Below, one piece after another: positions 36,447 through 47,089 of a stretch of DNA of 64,000 bases (the first letter of the stretch is position 1; every line of letters begins with the position of its first letter). The position numbers and the translations under genes were made by a program. The notes beneath the pieces are model-generated. The model made no database searches and was not told where the DNA came from. It saw only the letters and a program-made list of their open reading frames with translations. Origin of the DNA: Zingiber officinale (taxonomy: Eukaryota; Streptophyta; Magnoliopsida; Zingiberales; Zingiberaceae); NCBI RefSeq assembly GCF_018446385.1, contig NC_056004.1, positions 30,200,492 through 30,264,491 of the forward strand, given 5' to 3'.

Positions 36447-37640
36447 AGATGTATGCAATGGTTGTTACTTATATCCTGGTAGATTATTACACTTGAGATA
36501 TATTTTGTACTATAAGATAATAGAGGATGGTAATATAGTTGAGCTACAATGGACATGATGTAAACTAAAACTGATTCAATAGAATGAACGTGCTATAGAG
36601 CTGAAATTTGATTTTCTTAGGAGTTGGAAATAACATTTTATTTCTATTTTATTTGTACTAATAATACCCCCTTCTCTAGACACCAAATAGGAGAATCCTT
36701 TATGCCTCTAAAACTTCTTATGCCATCCCAGCTTGTATTTGATGCCGAACCATCTGAATATCATTTTGGTGACAATCTCTTCATGTCTTCTTCACTGCCT
36801 TCTGGTTTGCTGATTATGAATGGGCATAATTCTGTTTTATCATCCTTCAGTTGAGTAAGATTGTTCAACGTCTCCTCACTACGAGTGAACTTGAGGGAAT
36901 GATTACTTGTGGATTATTTTAATCCTGTTTGATTGTTTTGTCTGATAGTGAAACTACATCAACGATACTACTTAGATTCTCTTTTATATATCTTCTAGGT
37001 CAAAATGGCATCAATCCTTGTCACATAGATAATGAATGTTTGGTAATTGCAGAATCCTTCAAATCTTGGTCACAGAATTTGTGGCTGGTCAATGGAATTT
37101 CATCATTAGCACATTAAAGTGAAAGGTAGCTTTTTTTCTGCTACAGATGTTTCTTGTTCATTCATATGCTGACTGATGTGTGAGATCCCTTGTCGCGCAC
37201 TTACCCTTTTCACCATCTTCACGGGTCGATATTAGATGGCCATATTCATTAATGGGAAGCTGCAACTTGAAGATTTTATTGACCGAGAGCATGTGACGTG
37301 CTCAATAAGTTCTTTAACACAAGATGGAGAGAGCACATATTCAACACTCACATTGCAAAATATTACTAGGATAATATTAGTTTAGTGTTGTACCCTTGTT
37401 TATGGGGGAGGAAAGAAAAAATCGACAGATTAAACTAGTTGAAGTTTTGGAACAACTAAATCAGGTATTTAAGTTTTAAAATTATTAAATCACATATTCA
37501 ATATCCATTTTACCTCTCTTAGTGTTCCGATCGATTAGCCGATTTAGTAGCAATCAATTGAGAAATTTGCCAATCGATTGGGAATGATTCCATGATCATG
37601 TAATATTTCATCAAATTTAACTCGATCTGAAATGAGTTGA
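36447..37640 (+). other. 3' flank of the PDCD2-like gene
   Basis: It must contain the 3' untranslated region. A short open frame (36624-36854) resembles nothing I recognise. The degraded GATCGATTAGCCGAT-like stretch at 37527-37590 recalls the palindrome arrays of family A LTRs but is too short to assign. Confidence 0.5.
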
Positions 37641-37649
37641 AAAAATTAT

Positions 37650-38215
37650 TGTTCTCAATATAATATGTCGAATTGATGTTTGAAGGCATGCATAAATCAA
37701 GAAAACTAGACGAACATATAGGATCTAATTCCTTGTCATTCCAAGTTTTCTAGGTTCGTTGATGAGTTTTAACACGATTTTAGTTAAAATTGACTGATAG
37801 ATCCAGAGAGCCTGGAATGATATAGAACTATGCTTTATGTGTTCGTCTAATTTTTTTAATTAAATTCATACTCTTAATATAAATTTGACATAATATATTA
37901 AAAATAGTGATTTTTTAATATGAATTACCCTATTCGTATTTTAAAAATTGCTACTCTCAATATGATGTACCTTAATAATGTTTAAGTACATGAATATAAT
38001 CAGGAGAACTAGACGAACACACTTGACTTAGTTCCATATCATTTCGAGCTCTTTAAGTCTATCAGTTGATTTTAATTAAAATTGGCTGATAAACTAAAAG
38101 AGTTCAGAATGATATGAAAATAAATTATATATATTCATCTAGTTCTCTTGATTATATTTATACCTACAAATATCATTTTCATATGTGATATTGAGAGCAT
38201 CAATTTTTTTAATAC
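37650..38215. repeat. Two tandem foldback units of about 280 bp
   Basis: Each unit forms a hairpin. In unit 1, AACTAGACGAACATAT (about 37707) pairs with ATGTGTTCGTCTAATT (about 37838). In unit 2, AACTAGACGAACACA (about 38008) pairs with ATTCATCTAGTTCTC (about 38138). The two units are alike along their length (GTTAAAATTGACTGATAGA and ATTAAAATTGGCTGATAAA at the centres), so one arose from the other or both are copies of one MITE inserted side by side. Confidence 0.7.
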
Positions 38216-38342
38216 GAATTAGATTTTTTTAATCCATTGTTATACTCAATATAGTAACTAATTCAATTGTAAAAATGAATTTGAGTATATAATTTGATAA
38301 TTTAAAATTTGAATACATGATTTAAATATTCCAATTACGTGG

Positions 38343-38368
38343 TTTATATATATATATATATATATATA
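38343..38368. repeat. (TA)n microsatellite
   Basis: About 12 uninterrupted TA dinucleotides. Confidence 0.95.
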
Positions 38369-38369
38369 G

Positions 38370-40940
38370 AGGTAATGAGAGGCACTTAAATTAATCTCAT
38401 GGTTGAGAGAGGAAGCTCATGGTTGCGAGAGAGAGAGCTCGTGACCATGAGCTTGACTAGTGTGGCTGCTGTCGGCGGTTCCGCATGAGGTTGCCTCGCA
38501 TAGCTGTGGATGGCCTCCCCGCATCAAGTGGACGCAGTTGGCCACCCCGCATGACCTCGCGTAGTCGTGGGCGATATCCCATTGTGACCTTGCATGATCG
38601 TGGGCGGCGGCCCCGTGCAACCTTGCATAGCCACAGGCGGTGACTCTATGTGAGGTCCAGGGGAGGAGCCAACGTAGGCTCAGTGTGGGTAGTTGCCCAC
38701 ACTGGACCACATAACACAACATTATACGTTGTGAAGGGAAAGCTAAGCTCCCATTACAAATTATCTACACTGAGCAACAAATTACAACATTACACGTTGT
38801 GAGGGGAAAGCAAAAAAAGATTTGAAAAAAAACTAAAACTATAGATCCATAGCTCACATTATAAATGAAGCAAAAAAGTTTTAAAAATTGGAAGACAAGT
38901 TAGAAACTCTCATAGATAGCCTCAAGCTCGGCGCTTACTCAAACACCATGAGTTAAGCTTGTGATATTGGTCGTACAACGGTTAGATACACTCTTGCATC
39001 GTTGCTGGGTGGGACAACAGTCGCTCATGAGACTATCACATTGTTGCCTTGTCAAATAGCATGAGTGACCACGCCTACACTAAATTAATATCCTAGCTCT
39101 GCCTCTGGTGAGGTCGTCTCGTACAGCTGCACGATCACGGTTGTATTTCATTTCTTTCCTTTCTTTCCCATTTTTTTTTTTTCATATTTCTCTTTCTTTT
39201 CGTTTTCTTTTCTTTTTGTTTTCTCAAACAAAAAAAAAAAAAAAATCTCCTACTTTTCCCTAAGAATTTTTGAATTCCTTTCCTTCCACAATTCTTCCGA
39301 GCAATGTCCCTTTTTCCTTTTTATGTCCAAATTGTTGCATAGATAATTTGGATTCAGTTAGTGGTGAGTCATCCACCCTCTTGTAAAATTGTATATTTGG
39401 TTTGTTAATGAAAAGCTAGATTTTTGGAGAAAGCAAAACAACAGAGAGACTCTTAGATGTTTTAAAGATAACGGTGTTAAAGATAAACTGGACTTGCCAA
39501 TCCTATTCGAGTCTATTCGAAAAATATCGACTTTAGATTGGGAGTTTTTAGATTTGAATTTGGGTTGGAGATATTTTATATTGAAGCTTTTTAAATCGGA
39601 TTGACTTAGGTTGATCTGAATTTAGGGTTTAGTGGAGTTTTTGAGATTAAATTAAATTTAATTTTAAAAATTAAGATATTTTAATATATATCAATATTAA
39701 TATTAGCATGATAATAATTGAGTATTGTGATAAAAATAAAAAATTATATAAAAATAATTAAAAATTTATTTTTAATTAAGTTATTTGGATTGGACAAATT
39801 GATCATATTCAGATTTAAGAGTTTCGAATTCGAATCTGATTTAGATTCGAGTTGAGATTTTTTTTTTTTTTTTCAATGAGATCCGAACTCATTCGAATTA
39901 ACCCCATACGTGAGGATGCAGCGACAATGACCACGTGTGCATGGAAGCCTAACCACTTAGATGATGCCGAGCCACTTCAAGTGTGTGAGATGCAAGATGG
40001 ACCACTTGAACGGTGATTTTTGCCCAGGTTATGTGAGATTTATTCAAAAGTATTGGAGTAAAAATAATATTGTTTATCTCATACGGAGGAATATCATCCA
40101 TCCTATGGTAAAATATAAATAAATAAATTATCAAAGATATTTTATTTTAGCATAGTATTCTTTGGATTATGAGGTCAGACATCCAATAAAATATTTTACA
40201 TTCATTAAAAATTGATTTCAAAATTTATTTGAGTACGTAAATATTAGATATCAATTGTGTCAACTCATGAGGGTGAAATTTATCAAAATAAATTAGAACA
40301 AAAGATGATAATACTCATTTCAAACAGTCCAGTATCATCAGCCCCAACAAAACAGGAGTATAACCAAGATTCAAATTTACCTAGGCCCGACTGTCGGCTA
40401 TAATTAATATAATAAATTAATTAATTTAAAAATATAAACAAATAAAAATAAAATATTAATTTTCTAAAACTATAGAGCAAAGTATCTAATATCTAATACA
40501 TGCACATGCACAGAGCAAAAAATATTATTAAAGTTATCTTGAATTCTCCTTAATAAAACTCATTAATTATTATATTATTATCAAATTTTTTATTTTCACT
40601 ATAGGATAATTAAAATCTTGGAAGAAGCTATTGTTGATCGGCTAAAAACTGATTGTTGTTGTGGTTGAAAGAGATATCAAGGTGTTGCTCAGTGGGAGAG
40701 AGCAACAACTGCTGCTATTGGAGAGTAAGAAGGAGAGAGCATTTAGGGGTGTTGTTGTTCTATTTTTGGTTGACGACATCATAGGTGGTGGGATTTGCAC
40801 GCGTGGCAGAGAAAAAAAAGGAAGGAAGGAGAGGATAAGAGAATTTTTTAAAAATAAATAATCTAAATCATTGTAATCAATGTAACTCATTAAATTTGGT
40901 TTAATTTTAATTTAGTTATGTTAAATTAAAATAATTTGAA
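38370..40940. other. Intergenic region with unassigned repeats
   Basis: The part at 38400-38660 is GC-richer, with GCTCATGG, GCTCGTGACC and 'CCCCGCAT' repeated, recalling 4293-4560. The part at 38690-38820 has a direct duplication around 'ACAACATTAYACGTTGTGA', each half carrying AACGT/ACGTT symmetry. Pyrimidine tracts lie at 39130-39300. No protein feature is convincing, including the short frames at 38417-38722 and 39389-39604. Confidence 0.5.
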
Positions 40941-40948
40941 TTTGAATG

Positions 40949-41283
40949 AATAAGGTCCTTATCCTTGGTCCCCTAAATTTTTTTTGGATATTTTTAATCT
41001 AATGAATTCATTCGAAAAAATTACCATAAAAATTATCTCAATTCCGTGTATAAATTTTATATATATATATATAACTAACTAACATTATCAATCTATTAAA
41101 TTGGTTTTTTTTAGGAATCATAGTTGGAAAAAATCTAATCAAATACATTTATTAGGTAAAAAAAATATAAAAAAATTTATAATTTCTGCACTTAATTGAG
41201 GTAATTTTTTTCAAATGAATTTACTAGATTAAAGACATCCGAAAAAATTAGGGGACCAGAGGGGACTAAAGATAAGGGATCAA
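40949..41283. mobile_element. Foldback MITE, about 335 bp
   Basis: Arms of about 75 bp pair: GGTCCCCTAAATTTTTT then GGATATTTTTAATCTA on the left (from about 40965), and the complement TAGATTAAAGACATCC then AAAAAATTAGGGGACC on the right (to about 41262). The loop is AT-rich with a (TA) run. No coding capacity. The exact termini and target duplication are unclear. Confidence 0.75.
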
Positions 41284-41404
41284 CGGATCTGAACCGAGAA
41301 AAAATAGGCCATTTGTAGGTGAGGCTGGAGCTCAGCCTAGTCCACGGGTGTCTCCATCCAGCTAGGTATAGATAAGTAAATTTATAGAAGTAGATTGTGG
41401 TTAT

Positions 41405-41790
41405 GAAGATTTACTAAAGTTGATAAGTCGGTAAAAGATGAATGCGCTCCTCCAGTGCCCTTGCTAATTCGTCCCAGAGATAATACGGAGGAGGTAAATC
41501 ACGGATGACTACTAGTCCTTGGAATAGTAACTAACGTATGAGAGAGGTATTTATCTCGGTTTCGCCGAAATTTGAACCCTAGACCTCAAGTCGGCAACAC
41601 TGCATGCACTAACCACTAGATCGTCCTGAGAGAACTATCGAAATTGATAAGAGTTGGTAAAAGATACTGCACTTACCTCTAGCGCTTCCGCCAATCGAAC
41701 CCAAGACCAACACGGAAAAAGTAAATCTACTAGTCTTTGTAATACTGACACATTGCCGAGATTCAAAGGTGATAAGAACTTAGAGATGGA
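41405..41790 (-). mobile_element. Two tandem tRNA-derived SINE copies
   Basis: On the reverse strand the first copy starts near 41637 with an A box (TAGTGGTTAGTGC) and a B box (GGGTTCAAATTTC), as in a tRNA promoter, and runs to about 41405. A second copy at about 41645-41790 repeats its body (TTGGTAAAAGAT..., then AAGTAAATC and TACTAGTC) with the head mostly lost. They differ from the SINE family at 28120, 29408 and 52935. Confidence 0.75.
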
Positions 41791-41923
41791 AGAGATGGAG
41801 ATTTTACCATGGATTATTATAGATCTTCTGGGAGATTTCCAATTTACATATCCATATCTACATGTGCGTTTAGGCAGAAGAAACATTCCGGCTTCTGTCG
41901 TTTCATTCCCTCCTTTATAGCAT

Positions 41924-42814
41924 TTAGGAGTACAGATTGATGGACAAGGCGTCGGCGAAGCTGGCAATGAGATCCTCGTCGAAGAAGCTATTGGCTTCGT
42001 CCTCTGTCGCCAGCTCTGCTTGCAAATGGCTCCTCCAATCGGCGTCGACGTCCACGTCCACGTCCACGTCCACGTCCACGTTGTTTCTCGTTCTCTCTTT
42101 CTCCTCGCGGTTATCATGGCTATATAACTTCACGATGTTCGGCGTCTCCGCTACCGCCGCCTCCGTCTCGGTTTCAATCTCCAAGCCTTCGTTCCTCATG
42201 AACCGACCCCTCACTCGCGGCCGGCTGTCGGCCAGTGTCTTCCTACATGTATACTTAGAAGGACAAAGATCTGATCGAGTTAATGTAACTTTAAAATCGA
42301 AACGGTATTGAATCGACGCGCATACAGTGATCTTCTTGTGGAAGTTCCTCTGGTTGCGCTTGTTTCGGTACCTCTGGACCCTTTCCTTCCTCTCCTCGGC
42401 GCTGTATCGTCCCACTCGATGACTCGCGTTCGGACAGTTCATTCCCTATCACAATTACCCATCGAACAACCTCAAAGATTCGAACGGGATTCAAAATTGA
42501 ATTTTTAGAACAAAATTGTGGGCGACTCGGGAGACCTGGAGGTCTCCGGCGCTAAGGACGCGCCTCACCGGTCCAGCTTTAAAGTCGAGGTAGTCGCAGG
42601 AGGACGAGGACGACGATGATGACGAATAGGGTGGGTGGGTGGGCTCGGAGCCGTGGCAGTGGAGGGGGAACGATTGGCCGCTGCTGCTCCTGTGGAGATA
42701 AGACCGAGGGAGCTGAAAGGAGGAGTTATCGCCGTTGGGAAGAAGGTCGTGAGGCAGAGCCGCCGCCTCCTCCTCGTAGAACAAAACCGGATGGTAAGAG
42801 GAGAAACCGAACAT
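41924..42814 (-). CDS. CCT-motif (CMF) transcriptional regulator, 3 exons
   Basis: Exons: 42814-42536 (93 aa), 42445-42326 (40 aa) and 42253-41924 (109 aa plus stop), with GT-AG introns of 90 and 72 bp, all in phase 0, giving 242 aa. The CCT motif spans about residues 106-152 (RYSAEERKERVQRYRNKRNQ, then NFHKKITYTCRKTLADSRPR and VRGRF), split by the second intron at T133/Y134. CCT domains act in the nucleus, often contacting NF-Y subunits and CCAAT-type DNA. There is no B-box or receiver domain, so it belongs to the CMF class. GPVRRVLSAGDLQ at 81-93 is a motif shared by one plant CMF subgroup. A Ser run (64-72) and an Asp-Val repeat in the C-terminal part come from simple-sequence DNA. Flowering, stress or plastid roles are known for relatives; which applies here is unknown. 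Confidence 0.92.
42036..42079. repeat. Coding hexanucleotide microsatellite (GTCCAC)n
   Basis: Six or so GTCCAC/GTCGAC units on the plus strand encode alternating Val and Asp in the CCT-motif protein. Repeat-number change would keep the frame. Confidence 0.9.
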
Positions 42815-42826
42815 GGCTAGCTTTGG

Positions 42827-42847
42827 CTAGAGAAGCAGAGGAGCCAT
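42827..42847 (-). promoter_or_regulatory. Upstream ORF in the leader of the CCT-motif gene
   Basis: An ATG in good context (GCCATGG) starts a 6-codon ORF (MAPLLL, then TAG) that ends 12 nt before the main ATG at 42814. If the transcript starts upstream of 42847, it could lower translation of the main protein. Confidence 0.55.
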
Positions 42848-42914
42848 GGCGCTGCCTTCGTATTAATGGAGGTGTCACTGCGTTGACCATGGAGGGTCCC
42901 GGACATGGTTAGAT

Positions 42915-44042
42915 TTGGTCCGTGTCGGGCTGTGACTGTAGCCTGTTTTTCAACTTTAGCAATCCATGTAAGATTTTTTTTTTAAAAAAATTATAAAATA
43001 AAAAAGTTTTAGGGGTAAGGTTTGAAGTTTATACGCTTTCAAGAATAATAGTAAAATTTGAAAGTTACCTTTTTTTTATTTTAAAAATTTGACCACGTAA
43101 AAATTATTTAGAGCTCTAACTGTTAAAAAAATTTCAATAACTTTTTAAAATATTATGTGGCATGATGTGCATATTGGATTAAAAATTTTTTTTTATTATC
43201 CTAATAAGTCATATTAATATTCTAAAAATCTATTAAAACACTTCTAATAGAATTCTAAATGATTTTTATATAATCCAATTCATAATATCTGATTACATGA
43301 TTATATATATATTATATTAATTTTAAGATAAAAATCGTTACTACTATTTTTAAAATATTAACTTCAAATCTTACACCCATAATAATTACAAAACTCTTTT
43401 ATTCAACTTTTAAAAATTTTACATTGAAAATGTCCTTAGTTCTGTAGCCACAATTGTTCCTCAATATAAATTTCTCTGTTCTTAACCATGGCACAACCAT
43501 CCCACCGAGCCAAAGTGCCGTGATCAATTAGCACCACCACTAAAAGGAGTCTTCAAACGGGGCTTAGCGTGCAGGTTCCCTGTACACCGTCCTTCCATGA
43601 AAGGGGTTGTGCTATCCACTGTATGATCAGGACAGACAGGATCATGCTCGGTCGACCACATTAATTTACTCGTTGGTTGCCACTTGTATTCCAAACAGCT
43701 AGGTACCCAAACGAGGGATTTATTCCCCATTGAGATTAAAAAGGTCTACTCCCTAATTCAGTTTTTTTTCCTTAAAAAAAAGTGAAAATAGGGAAGTATC
43801 CTACTGTCATCGTTTAGATCGTGCAGAAGATTTACCTAGATTGAGTTACTAAAGGAGATTCCTGCGAAGCAAAGTGCCAAGAAAAACAACAATACAATGG
43901 TGTTTACCACGACAGTGTAACAGTGTTTGTCATAACAGAGTTGGAAATATAATTCCAGTGGCACTGAAAGCTTGTTTGGAGCCAATTGTAAGGATTGTCA
44001 AAAGCTCATTGCCTCTGCGTTTGCTGTTTCCATCTTCAGATT
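42915..44042. other. Intergenic region, AT-rich
   Basis: This is promoter side of the CCT-motif gene, then unassigned DNA. The frame at 43524-43730 (minus) is open but resembles no known protein. Confidence 0.5.
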
Positions 44043-44993
44043 TGTTGGATAATTTATAGAAGATTTTAAAAAATTAGTCGAATTTAAATATATCAAATTA
44101 AATTAAATTTATCTATCGAGATGACCTGAATAGATAATCTCAAATTACTGACGGTTTCTGCTAAGCTGAGCGAGCAGAGTAGCTGAATGGCCTGGTGGGC
44201 AGAGCAGCAGAGTGGCTGATCAGACGACCGAGTGGTAGTGCAACCGAGTTTAGAGCTGGCAGGTCGACCGAGCGAAAAAATCGTTCGAGCTGACAAAGCA
44301 GTAGATCAGGCCGAGCAGGTGAGTACTCGACTGAGCAGAGTAGAGTAGTTGCGAGTAGTATGATTGAGCAGCAAATCAGTCCGAGTGATCGATTGGGCAG
44401 AGTAGCTGACCGGTATAGCGGTTGAGCAGGGAAAGGTAGGGTAGCCTGAGCAATAGAGTAGTTGATCATAGTGCGATCGAACAGCAGATAACCGAGTGGC
44501 AGATCAACCGAGGGCTGAGCAGAGCAGCCTTACAATAGAAGACATGGCAGCCCGAGTGACAGAACAGCCTGAGCAGGCGAGTGGACCGAGGCCTGCGATG
44601 GTCGCAGTTTTCTTTATATAAGAACACCATCCCTCACCTGCGTTGAATGCTGAGTAATAGTCATTTAATACCTAGGGATTAATGATAGTCGACTACCATG
44701 AATGATCCACTTGGACAAATTTTACCCCGATCAGTTCGGCATTTGGCGCACGCAAGTCGAGCTCACATACAAGTCAACATGGTTCAGTGTAATTTGAGCC
44801 GTAGATTTGCACCCCATGTGTACCCATATGTGAGAGAGAGCCTCTCTTTATGCATTTGTTCACATTATCAATGCATGTGAATCAATATAAACCAATTAAT
44901 ATATCTTAAAATTCCTAACGTGGGACTAAAATCCCATTTACAATAGATTTTTTTTTTTTATTCCACCTCTTCTCTATTCATATATTTCCAACA
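44043..44993 (+). mobile_element. Solo LTR L, 951 bp
   Basis: It runs TGTTGG...CCAACA with a perfect TSD AGATT (44038-44042, 44994-44998). It contains an irregular array of GAGCAGAGTAGC / CCGAGTGGCAGA motifs (44165-44560) directly upstream of a TATA box, CTTTATATAAG (44612-44622). No internal region remains. Confidence 0.88.
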
Positions 44994-45230
44994 AGATTCA
45001 CGTTTTGTAAGCTTCTTTCTGTGAATTAGGTGATTTGTTGCTCTTTTCTTGCAACACAAATTCAGCCTTCTTCCAATACTTTAGGAATTAGCAAGGTTCA
45101 ACTCTAAAGATGAGTTATTTCTTAGTTTTTGCAATAGACACATAATTTTGCAGATGCCAGTGGAGTTCCTCTGAATTACTGTCCATTCGACAAGAAATAG
45201 TAGGTCGATCCAACTAAAATGCATCCCTTT

Positions 45231-47047
45231 TGTTGAGTGTTTCGAGTCGCAAAAATCATTTTTTGCGTTGCAGAAACCCCGAATCACATGCCATCGGATC
45301 CGTGCGAAGTTATAAAACAAAAATATTTCTACGTGTACGAGTTTCTCTAACCTAGATCTACACTAGATCTACAAAGAAATGAAGTTTACCCTTGATGCGA
45401 TGCCCTTTGCAAATCTCGCTCATCCAAGGTTCGCCGGATCTCAAGGTTGTCAAGTGTACAACCCTCTATGTGTATCCACATGAACAAATCGATGGAGAGA
45501 ACCTCTAAAGATGTGCTAGCAACCTTAGAGGATCAGCAATGGTGGAGAAGAGGGAGAGAAGAAAGGTAGAAGAAGGAGGTTACAAAAACCAAATGAAACT
45601 CACCATTGAGTTAAAGTGGCCGGCCACATTTTGAGGCTTATAAACCTCCATGGGATTTCAAGAGTCACAACTCTTGATCTCCCTCATGAGGTGGCACACA
45701 CATGTGCTAGCCTTGATGATGTGGCACATCATCATTAGTCCACTTAATGCCAACTCACAAATGAGGTGGCAATGGTCAAGTCAAACTTGACCTTTCATCT
45801 TCCTCTCAAGTCAAGTCAAACTTGACCACTTCTCTCCCATGGTTGATCAAATCTAACCATTGGTTCAAGTCAATTTTAATTTAATGAATCTCTATTCATT
45901 GAATTAAATTGGCTCAATGAGTCTAAGTCCAAATTAGACTCATTTAACACATGACGAAATTGAGTCCAACTCAATTAGTTTACTTTGGATTACTCTTAAT
46001 CCAATTTGGTTCATCACATGAACCTAATCCTCTTGGTTCATCAAATGAACCTAATCTCCATCTAATTGCCCTTTGTGTGTGACCTATAGGTTCTTGTAAC
46101 GTTGGCAATGCTCCTAAACCCATTTAGAAGCATAAGTAATGAACGGTATCTAGCAACACATCATTACTACCCAAGTTACAAGAATGTTGAGATCCAACAT
46201 CACCTTGTGACTACTAATTGTGACTCTTCACAATATGTGACAAGTGTTCTTTTATCCTTGACATCTAGATTGACCAATATGAGGCATAGACCGTGTCATC
46301 TTCTAATCAATCTAAATCTTGAACTCCAAGTAGACTCACTCAATCAAATGAGCTCAATATCTCATATTGACTCATTTGGGCATGGTCATGCACTTAGTGG
46401 TCTCACTCTATCAAGAATATCGATGTCTCTCCCGTCATATAGGAGGGATAGATCCTATCTACATCACTCACATCCCTCCGCATAATTTTTTACATACTCA
46501 GTAATCGCCTTTATAGTTCACCCAGTTACGGGTGACGTTTGACGAAGCCAAAGTATGCAACTCCTTATGTAGGGAACCATGGTGACTTCAGGTCCAAGGA
46601 CTAATAGTCATACTAATAGCCACATGAGAAAGTATATAACACTCATATAACGATCCATGATACTTTCTCATGGTGGGTCATTCAGTATACATTCTCCAAT
46701 GCATACCCATGTGTCAACTTGATATCTCTATATCCATGACTTGTGAGATCAAGTCATCGAATTGACCTACATGCTAGTCTCGTCGCATTAACATTGTCCC
46801 TGAATGTTAATACTTGACTAGGAATGATTAAGAGTAGTGTTCCCTATATCATCTCACTATCGATTCAACCAATCGATTGATATAGGTAAGAACCTTCTAC
46901 TCAGGGACGCTATTATACTTAGTTATTTGGCACCAATACAAGTAAGCATAATAACCATAAACAAATGTCTTTATATACATAAGAAATATGATACAATGAG
47001 TCCATACAACAATCATCAAATGATTGGCTCTAGGGCTCTAACTAACA
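45231..47047. mobile_element. Solo LTR J, 1817 bp
   Basis: It runs TGTTGAG...CTAACA with a perfect TSD CCTTT (45226-45230, 47048-47052). It is homologous along its length to the solo LTR at 715-2674 and in the same orientation. The two share CGGATCCGTGCGAAG, 'TTCTTGTAACGTTGGCAAT' and the block starting CTAGATTGA near 1894/46266. Confidence 0.92.
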
Positions 47048-47089
47048 CCTTTGCATTCCAGCTTGATACCATTTTATCCGGAAGACCAT

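Noticed and set aside
36624-37117. Short ORFs downstream of the PDCD2-like gene as extra exons
   Set aside because: The PDCD2 C-terminal domain is complete at 36446 and the frames show no family resemblance; more likely 3' untranslated or intergenic DNA.
43524-43730. 68-aa minus-strand ORF as a gene
   Set aside because: No start context, domain or splice partner; not recognised.
44161-44469. 102-aa ORF on the minus strand
   Set aside because: It lies in the GAGCAGAGTAGC array of solo LTR L and reads simple repeats.
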